NCBI GenBank assembly: GCA_013178165.1
Contig: JABLXG010000010.1
Span: forward strand, 40,729-104,728
Direction of reading: 5' to 3'
DNA from: Anaerolineae bacterium
Lineage (GTDB): Bacteria; Chloroflexota; Anaerolineae; Aggregatilineales; Ch27
Length of the DNA stretch: 64,000 nt
Shown here: one piece after another, positions 59,407-64,000 of the stretch
Position numbering within the stretch: the first letter of the stretch is position 1
Layout: every line of letters starts with the position of its first letter
Made by a program: the position numbers and the translations under genes
The notes under the pieces: generated by a model
Told to the model about the DNA's origin: nothing
The model's database searches: none
The model's input: the letters and a program-made list of their open reading frames with translations, nothing else

Positions 59407-60339
59407 CTAGCGTGGAAGGTTGTCCAGGATGTCTTGCAGGTCAGCAGGCAGCGGCGCGCGGAAGGTTAGCGGCTGGCCGGTAGAGGGCGAGCGGACGGTC
59501 ATCTCCGCCGCGTGCAGGAAGTGCCGCTGGAGCTTGATCCGTTGCTTGCGGTAACCATAGACGGTATCACCGACCACCGGATGGCCAATAAAAGCCAGGT
59601 GAACGCGAATCTGGTGCGTCCGCCCGGTGTGGATGTGTACTTCCAGTAAGGCGTGCTCAGCGTAATATTCCAGTACCCGGAACTCGGTCACAGCCTCGCG
59701 ACCACCACGGACGGCGGCCATCCGTTTGCGCTGCTGCGGGTCACGTCCGATGGGTGCTTCGATCCGCCCGCTGGCGCTATCCGGCAACCCTTCGACCAGG
59801 GCCAGGTATTTCTTCTCGATGGAGCGCGCTGCGAACTGCTCGGCCAGGGCGCGGTGGGCGCGGGGCGTGCGGGCGATCACAATCACGCCGGAAGTGTCTT
59901 TGTCCAGGCGGTGGACAATCCCGGCGCGGTACTCATCGCCGACCTCGCGCAGTTCCGGCCAGCGGTACAGCACGGCGTTGACCAGCGTGCCGGAGTCGTG
60001 GCCGTAGGCAGGGTGAACGACCATACCGGCTGGCTTGTTGATCGCGATCAGGTCAGCGTCTTCGTAGAGTACGTCAAGCGGGATCGGCTCCGGCAGCACA
60101 GCGCTGGTCACCGCCGGGGGCAAAAAGATGGCGATTCGCTCGCCACCCTCGATGCGGTAAGCAGGCTTGCTCGGCCCGCTGTTGACCGTCACCCGGCCCT
60201 CTTTGATCAGGGTCTGGATGCGCGTGCGGGAAAGATCGGGCACTTGCTCGGCGATCAGGCGGTCGAGCCGCTCGCCGATGGCTTCCGCCACGAATTCGTA
60301 ATCCGGCTCTTCGGCTTCGATGAAGTCGTTTAGCGTCAT
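59407..60339 (-). CDS. rluD: RluD-family pseudouridine synthase
   Basis: 310 residues. An S4 RNA-binding domain (about residues 23-75, ERLDRLIAEQVPDLSRTRIQTLIKEGRVTVN in pieces) precedes a catalytic domain with the active-site Asp in AGIVHRLDKDTSGVIVIA, ALVEG, and RTHQIRVHLAFIGHPVVGDTVYG. RluD modifies uridines 1911, 1915 and 1917 of 23S rRNA; the family also includes RluA/C, so the exact target is inferred. It faces the isomerase gene tail to tail. In many bacteria rluD follows lspA, which here lies 2.5 kb upstream. Confidence 0.88.
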   Translation of the reverse strand: MTLNDFIEAEEPDYEFVAEAIGERLDRLIAEQVPDLSRTRIQTLIKEGRVTVNSGPSKPAYRIEGGERIAIFLPPAVTSAVLPEPIPLDVLYEDADLIAINKPAGMVVHPAYGHDSGTLVNAVLYRWPELREVGDEYRAGIVHRLDKDTSGVIVIARTPRAHRALAEQFAARSIEKKYLALVEGLPDSASGRIEAPIGRDPQQRKRMAAVRGGREAVTEFRVLEYYAEHALLEVHIHTGRTHQIRVHLAFIGHPVVGDTVYGYRKQRIKLQRHFLHAAEMTVRSPSTGQPLTFRAPLPADLQDILDNLPR

Positions 60340-60413
60340 ACACGCTCCCTTGCAGCTTCACGGGTCTGGCGGATCGAGGCAGGTGGTTCCGCGCCCCTCA
60401 ACCGGCTCCCCAT

Positions 60414-61247
60414 TTACCTTTTGACACTCTCCAGATAGGCCAGCGGGATGGTCAGCCGCAACTCACCCTCGCGGGCGGCCAGGCGGTTGAGCGCCGCTTC
60501 CAGCCGCCGCAGGATCGCCACGGCTTCCTCCGGCGGCAAAAACTCTCGCCAGCCCTCCAGAAAGGCCATGCGGATGAAACTGTGGCGCAGCAGGGCGCTG
60601 CCATTGACATAACGCAGGCTGAACGTCTGCTCGTAAATATCGGTCACGCCCAGTCCCGCTTCTTCCAGCAGGGCGCAGGCAGCAGCGACCGTCGTCCGGC
60701 CCGCGGTGTGCGCCTCCAGGGCGGGCAGCAGATCAGCGCGTCCGGCTTCCTGTAACACGTCCGCATACACCGTGTAGAACTCGCTCATGTGCCCGCGCAG
60801 ATTGGTGGTCAGGGCCAGCCGCCCGCCCGGTCGCAGGACACGGGTGCATTCTCGCAACACGCCGCGCACGTCAGCAAAGTTATTGATCCCCAAGTTGGAA
60901 ACGATCAGGTCGAATGTGGCGGGGGCGAAAGGCATGGCTGCGCCATCTCCGCCGATCAGCGCCACATGCTTGAGGCCCAGGGCGACCTGCTTGAAGCGGG
61001 AGCGCCGCAGGCCGTTCAGCCAGCTGTCCAGCCCGTAGGCGTGGCAAGCCTGCCCCAGGCGCTGGGCCAGGTCCAGCAGCGGGAAGCCCGCGCCGCAGGC
61101 CAGATCGAGAACGGTCAGGCCAGGGGCCAGCGGGACGCGCTCCAGCAGCACCTGCCCAAAGATGGCCGACCACAACGGCGCTTCATCGAAGACGGTCATC
61201 AGAGCCGGGTCATTCCAGTCAAAAACGGTAGCGAATTCGTCGGTCAT
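60414..61247 (-). CDS. Class I SAM-dependent methyltransferase
   Basis: 277 residues. Motif I is LTVLDLACGAGFPLLDLA, followed by HAYGLDSWLNGLRRS, LIGGDGAAMPFAPATFDLIVSNLGINNF, and RVLRPGGRLALTTNLRGHM. The NLGINNF segment in place of the common acidic motif IV is unusual; substrate unknown. The ATG at 61247 gives a normal start near the helix before motif I; the longer frame overlaps the repeat region. It lies downstream of the terminator of the gene at 61468. Confidence 0.82.
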   Translation of the reverse strand: MTDEFATVFDWNDPALMTVFDEAPLWSAIFGQVLLERVPLAPGLTVLDLACGAGFPLLDLAQRLGQACHAYGLDSWLNGLRRSRFKQVALGLKHVALIGGDGAAMPFAPATFDLIVSNLGINNFADVRGVLRECTRVLRPGGRLALTTNLRGHMSEFYTVYADVLQEAGRADLLPALEAHTAGRTTVAAACALLEEAGLGVTDIYEQTFSLRYVNGSALLRHSFIRMAFLEGWREFLPPEEAVAILRRLEAALNRLAAREGELRLTIPLAYLESVKR

Positions 61248-61315
61248 AGCGCGCTCCGGGGGCGCAGGCTGGCGGGTCACCCGGAGGCGTATTGTAGCCC
61301 GTCCGGACGGGCGTA

Positions 61316-61398
61316 GCCAGAAACGAGGCCGGGAAAGAAGAGGCAGGAGGCCAGGAGACCTTCCACGCACTGCCTGCTCCCCATTCCCCACCTCCTGC
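61316..61398 (-). repeat. Dispersed intergenic repeat, copy B
   Basis: About 83 bases resembling, in reverse, the stretch at 28851-28951: shared blocks are GCCAGAA, GAGGCCGGGA, GAGGCAGGAG, GGCCAGGAG and CTGCCTG. It lies between a methyltransferase gene and the terminator of the next gene. It may be a small repeat family; a possible weak third copy is at 47036-47125. Confidence 0.45.
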
Positions 61399-61400
61399 TT

Positions 61401-61439
61401 CCACACAAAACAAATGCGCCGGGGGGGAGACCCGGCGCA
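61401..61439 (-). terminator. Rho-independent terminator after the SOS-linked membrane protein gene
   Basis: On the minus strand, TGCGCCGGG (61439-61431), 7-nt loop, CCCGGCGCA (61423-61415), then TTTGTTTTGTGTGG. The stem is perfect and the U-tract follows directly. It lies 29 bases beyond the stop of the gene that ends at 61468. Confidence 0.85.
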
Positions 61440-61467
61440 GGTGCAACAGACAGGCTGTGGCAGGCAG

Positions 61468-62673
61468 TCAATCCAGGTCGACATACTCCAGTTCCATCGA
61501 GACCGGCTCCGCTGATGCTGGCTCCGGACGATTTTCGATGGGCCGGGCGGGCGCGCTTGAGGCCGGGCCAATCGTGCGCGTCGTGCTGGCCCGGCTCGAG
61601 GGGCCGTTGAAGGCGTCCGGGCGGGCGGTGCGTGGCGAAGCGGCGCTCTCCGATCGGCTGGTTGTCCAGCGCGGCCCGCTGCTTGCCAGCGACCCGCTGC
61701 CTGCCAGCGACCCGCTGCCTGCCAGCGGCCCGCTGCTGGAAGTCGGTTCGGTGGGAACAGGTCGGGCGGCTTCCACGCGCGGCGTAGCCGGGCTGACGGA
61801 CGGCATGGAAGGCGGTTCGCTGTTCCGGGCTACTGGCCCGGCGGGACGGTCGACCGGAGAGCCACTGGCAACAGGCCGGTCGACCGTGCCGCCAGCACTG
61901 GCGGTGGCATGGTTGCCGCCATATGCGCCACCCCCCACACCGCTGCCAAAGAAGCTACGCTGGGCCTCATAGTGGCGGCGCGAACCGGAGTCGGTGTAGG
62001 CGGAGGCGCCCAGGGCCGTGCTCCGTTCCGGCAGGCTGCGGGCCGTCCCGCCGGGCACCGCGCGCGGTTCCGCCGGGCTGAAGCTCGTCCGGCCCCCGCC
62101 GCCAAGTGGCCGCGCCGCGCTTTCCACCAGCCGCCCGGCCTGATGAGACGTGCTGAACAGGTGATCCCCGGCAAAGGCAAAGGTGCCGATGATCAGAACA
62201 CGGGTCAGCCAGGTCAGGCCAGCGATGAACGGCGGGCCATAGACCAGCATATCGGCGCGGCTGAACAGCTCATTGCCCAGGCGCGGGTTGGCGGAGAAAG
62301 CCGTGACGACCGCCCACCAGGTCATCACAGCGTTCATCCCGGCGCCCAGCAACCAGGCTCCGGTCAACAGCCAGACTTCCTTTGGCTCCTTACGCCCGGT
62401 CTCCGGCGTGAACAGGCGCGCCAATCCGGCAAAATCGATGGCGCAGAAGGCCACGGCCAGGATGCGCGCCCAGGTGGCGATCCCCAGGGCGTCGCGCTCG
62501 CCGAGCAGGGACGCCAGGGCGTATTCGGTCGTGGCAAAGTTGAATACCTCAAAGGCGATCAGTGCGGCCAGCAGGATCAACCCCAGCCACAGGCCACGCG
62601 CGGTGACCTGCCGCCGCCAGTGACGGAAACGCTCCACCAGCGCCAAGTTGAGTTCGAAGGTCGTTGTCGCCAC
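61468..62673 (-). CDS. Unknown membrane protein with low-complexity tail, SOS-type promoter
   Basis: 401 residues, GTG start with AAGGAGG about 10 bases upstream. The N-terminal half holds four membrane segments (residues about 25-45, 68-90, 100-128 and 150-175), the C-terminal half a Ser/Pro/Gly/Ala-rich tail with short repeats (SGPLAGSGSLAGSGSLASS) ending in acidic MELEYVDLD. No family recognised. Its upstream DNA holds a strong promoter with two GAAC-N4-GTTC boxes (62691-62732), so LexA control is inferred. Topology puts a long tail outside or inside the membrane. A DNA-damage-linked membrane protein, such as a pore or phage-response protein, is a possibility only. Confidence 0.65.
   Translation of the reverse strand: MATTTFELNLALVERFRHWRRQVTARGLWLGLILLAALIAFEVFNFATTEYALASLLGERDALGIATWARILAVAFCAIDFAGLARLFTPETGRKEPKEVWLLTGAWLLGAGMNAVMTWWAVVTAFSANPRLGNELFSRADMLVYGPPFIAGLTWLTRVLIIGTFAFAGDHLFSTSHQAGRLVESAARPLGGGGRTSFSPAEPRAVPGGTARSLPERSTALGASAYTDSGSRRHYEAQRSFFGSGVGGGAYGGNHATASAGGTVDRPVASGSPVDRPAGPVARNSEPPSMPSVSPATPRVEAARPVPTEPTSSSGPLAGSGSLAGSGSLASSGPRWTTSRSESAASPRTARPDAFNGPSSRASTTRTIGPASSAPARPIENRPEPASAEPVSMELEYVDLD
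61675..61728 (-). repeat. 18-bp tandem repeat, three copies
   Basis: Units at 61675-61692, 61693-61710 and 61711-61728 match the pattern CCCGCTGCCTGCCAGCGA with one or two differences; a partial fourth follows. They encode the repeated Ser/Gly/Leu hexapeptides (AGSGSL) of the C-terminal tail above. Copy number is likely to vary between strains. Confidence 0.8.
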
Positions 62674-62690
62674 AGCCCTGTCCTCCTTTT

Positions 62691-62702
62691 GAACACATGT
62701 TC
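62691..62702 (-). promoter_or_regulatory. LexA-type SOS box 1
   Basis: GAACACATGTTC at 62691-62702 fits GAAC-N4-GTTC, the LexA-binding pattern of Gram-positive-like bacteria. It overlaps the start of the transcript, 7 bases downstream of the -10. Confidence 0.6.
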
Positions 62703-62708
62703 TGATTC

Positions 62709-62737
62709 ATGATAACATTAGAACATGCGTTCGTCAA
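62709..62737 (-). promoter_or_regulatory. Sigma-70 promoter of the membrane protein gene
   Basis: On the minus strand, TTGACG (62737-62732) and TATCAT (62714-62709) are 17 bases apart, each with five of six consensus positions. The gene start is at 62673, 36 bases below the -10. Confidence 0.7.
62721..62732 (-). promoter_or_regulatory. LexA-type SOS box 2
   Basis: GAACATGCGTTC at 62721-62732 fits GAAC-N4-GTTC. It lies between the -35 and -10 hexamers, where bound LexA would block RNA polymerase. The two boxes are 30 bp apart, centre to centre, about three helical turns. Confidence 0.65.
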
Positions 62738-62807
62738 CAGGATTTGCAGGCGCTGGGGCGATTTTTCCTGTCCACAGAAGATTGGTCGGAGGAGCTGTTA
62801 GCAGCCG

Positions 62808-63335
62808 TCAGTGCGGCGCGATCTGGGAGGGTTCGTCTTCGACCGGGGGCACCGGCGGTTGCGGATCGTTGGCGCGGCGCTCCACCCACCACAGCACGCC
62901 CAGCAGCAGGCCTACGCCGACGACAATGGAAGCGTCCGCCACGTTAAAGACCGGCCAGAATTTGAAGTCAAAGAAATCGACTACATACCCCAGGCGGATA
63001 CGGTCGATCAGGTTGCCAGTGGCCCCACCAAGCTGGAGGCCCAGCGCCAGGCGGATCGGCCAGCCCTGGTCGGGCATCTGGCGGTAAAAGTACAGAATCA
63101 TGCCCACGACGACAAAGGCCACCAGGGCAAAAAACAGCCCGCCATCAGGCAGGATACCGAAGGCCGCCCCCGTGTTCTGCACATACGTAAAGGTAAAATA
63201 GGGACGCAGTGCCTCCACCGGCGCCCACTGCTCATACAGGCCGAGGTTAGCGGCGACAAGCGCTTTGCTGATCTGATCAAGGGCGATCACAGCAAGGGCA
63301 ACCCCGATCAGAAACAGCCATCTGGTCCAGCGCAT
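62808..63335 (-). CDS. lspA: Lipoprotein signal peptidase (prolipoprotein signal peptidase II)
   Basis: 175 residues with four membrane helices. The conserved family motifs are present: YVQNTGAAFGIL, LQLGGATGNLIDRI and FNVADASIVVGV, which carry the two catalytic Asp residues (DR and AD). LspA cuts lipoprotein signal peptides before the lipidated Cys, matching the several lipobox proteins in the window. The tail beyond the last helix is Pro-rich. The gene is downstream of the dksA-like gene on the same strand, 27 bases apart. Confidence 0.95.
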   Translation of the reverse strand: MRWTRWLFLIGVALAVIALDQISKALVAANLGLYEQWAPVEALRPYFTFTYVQNTGAAFGILPDGGLFFALVAFVVVGMILYFYRQMPDQGWPIRLALGLQLGGATGNLIDRIRLGYVVDFFDFKFWPVFNVADASIVVGVGLLLGVLWWVERRANDPQPPVPPVEDEPSQIAPH

Positions 63336-63362
63336 AACGGCATCCTTTGGTCGTGACGGCGG

Positions 63363-63713
63363 CTAGCGCCGGAGGTAGTCGCGGGCTTCAGCACAGGCCA
63401 TACACAGCGGTGTATACGGGATCGCTTCCAGACGAGCCAGGTCGATCTCCTGACCGCAGTTGTCACAGTGGCCGTAGGTGCCAGCCTCGAACTTGGCCAG
63501 GGCGTCCTCTACCAGTTGCAGGCGCTTCTCGCTGCTGGTGCGTATGGCCAGGTCCTTGGCCTGGTCAAAGGCCTGGGTGGCGTCGTCGGCCTGGTGGTTG
63601 GTATATCCGGTGCCATCCAGAGCCAGGGTATCCTTCAGGCTCTCCACGTTCTCCAGCAAATCGGCGCGCAGGGCCTCCAGGACGGGCTTCAGTTCTTCAG
63701 GGGACCGGATCAT
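63363..63713 (-). CDS. DksA/TraR-type zinc-finger protein
   Basis: 116 residues: a helical coiled-coil-like N-terminal part (ELKPVLEALRADLLENVESLKDTL) and a C4 zinc finger CDNCGQEIDLARLEAIPYTPLCMACA (C-x2-C ... C-x2-C). Such proteins insert into the RNA polymerase secondary channel with or without ppGpp. The ATG at 63713 has AAGGAGAGGGG ahead; the longer frame upstream is unlikely. It precedes lspA with a 27-bp gap, a common arrangement, and has about 290 bases of empty DNA upstream. Confidence 0.88.
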   Translation of the reverse strand: MIRSPEELKPVLEALRADLLENVESLKDTLALDGTGYTNHQADDATQAFDQAKDLAIRTSSEKRLQLVEDALAKFEAGTYGHCDNCGQEIDLARLEAIPYTPLCMACAEARDYLRR

Positions 63714-64000
63714 CAACCCCTCTCCTTTTTGCGATGCTGGCGCGATGCGATGCAAGGACGGCAGGAAATCCTCTACCGCAACAGTCTGTTGCGGTGCGAT
63801 TTTACCGCCCGCCGGGGAGAGCGCAACTGCACTTTTTGGTACTGTATCCTTTTCGGTTGAAATTCGTGGAATGGTTTTCATGTTCCTGCAACAGAATGAA
63901 GTCGCGTGTCATTTTGAGAGAAAATACACATGCGATTTGGTGCGTAGATGGGCAACCTTCAACCGGCATCTGAATTTCAACCGCGAAAGATACACTACCC
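63714..64000. other. Leader region with distant inverted repeat
   Basis: No convincing gene. CGGTTGAAATTC at 63854-63865 and its exact complement GAATTTCAACCG at 63972-63983 are 106 bases apart. This could be a regulator-binding pair, or chance. The window ends within the region, so it may hold the start of another gene. Confidence 0.35.

Noticed and set aside
61571..62700. Long + strand ORFs over the low-complexity gene (61457-61972, 61909-62712)
   Set aside because: They are in the shadow of the minus-strand gene, lack motifs, and arise from G+C-rich codon bias.

Overview
The window is about 62-65 % G+C (my estimate by eye), gene-dense and bacterial. The gene content points to a free-living, membrane-rich bacterium of the Chloroflexota (Anaerolineae-like): a Flp-type pilin, type-4 uracil-DNA glycosylase, a bactofilin, a dnaB-dnaD-dnaI-like primosome operon, several GT39-type membrane glycosyltransferases, PD40/TolB propellers and GAAC-N4-GTTC SOS boxes. 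The phylum call is an inference from gene content, not a database result. No rRNA or tRNA gene was found. One structural RNA, the small SRP RNA (ffs), is clear.

Layout. 1-6.0 kb: two tandem histidine phosphatases, small proteins, a hairpin-rich 0.5 kb gap, a flavodoxin, a lone CydD-type ABC exporter and a DinB protein. 6-18.4 kb: a ketopantoate-reductase-like protein, surface polysaccharide functions (two MetW-like methyltransferases, GT2, GT4 and two GT39 enzymes) interleaved with cysS and rlmB, a methyltransferase pseudogene and a DUF4231/SLATT membrane protein. 18.4-28 kb: a PD40 propeller lipid-exposed/secreted protein with a response regulator directly behind it, an orphan Flp pilin, an esterase, a DNA methyltransferase-GNAT pair, a PAS histidine kinase, ffs, and a DUF348-G5-3D cell-wall protein. 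28-36.6 kb: DsbA-like and M19 dipeptidase genes, two more GT39 proteins, a bactofilin and a lipoprotein. 36.6-41.3 kb: the replication operon dnaB (with a 150-aa mini-intein), dnaD, and a loader ATPase carrying two AAA+ domains in tandem, plus a DUF151 protein. 41.3-49.4 kb: a lipoprotein peroxiredoxin whose redox Cys codon is an in-frame TGA (probable selenoprotein), an arginase-family protein, a ferredoxin-like protein, an FGE-like lipoprotein, a degenerate SDR, serS and a CHRD protein. 49.6-52.2 kb: two convergent aat-like genes, one broken by a complete IS982-family element with 13-bp target duplication. 52.5-60.3 kb: tsaE-tsaB-rimI, type-4 UDG, MFS, then wecA-like, epimerase and sugar isomerase genes, and an RluD-type synthase. 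60.4-64 kb: a methyltransferase, an unknown membrane protein behind a promoter with two LexA-type boxes, lspA, and a DksA/TraR zinc-finger gene.

The strongest observations are the predicted selenocysteine redoxin with a SECIS-like hairpin just after the UGA, the SOS-type promoter of an unknown membrane protein, the DnaB mini-intein next to a double-ATPase helicase loader, and the IS-disrupted aat paralogue whose intact sister lacks active-site residues. Otherwise the region reads as chromosomal core and envelope genes with little sign of mobile DNA beyond the single IS.
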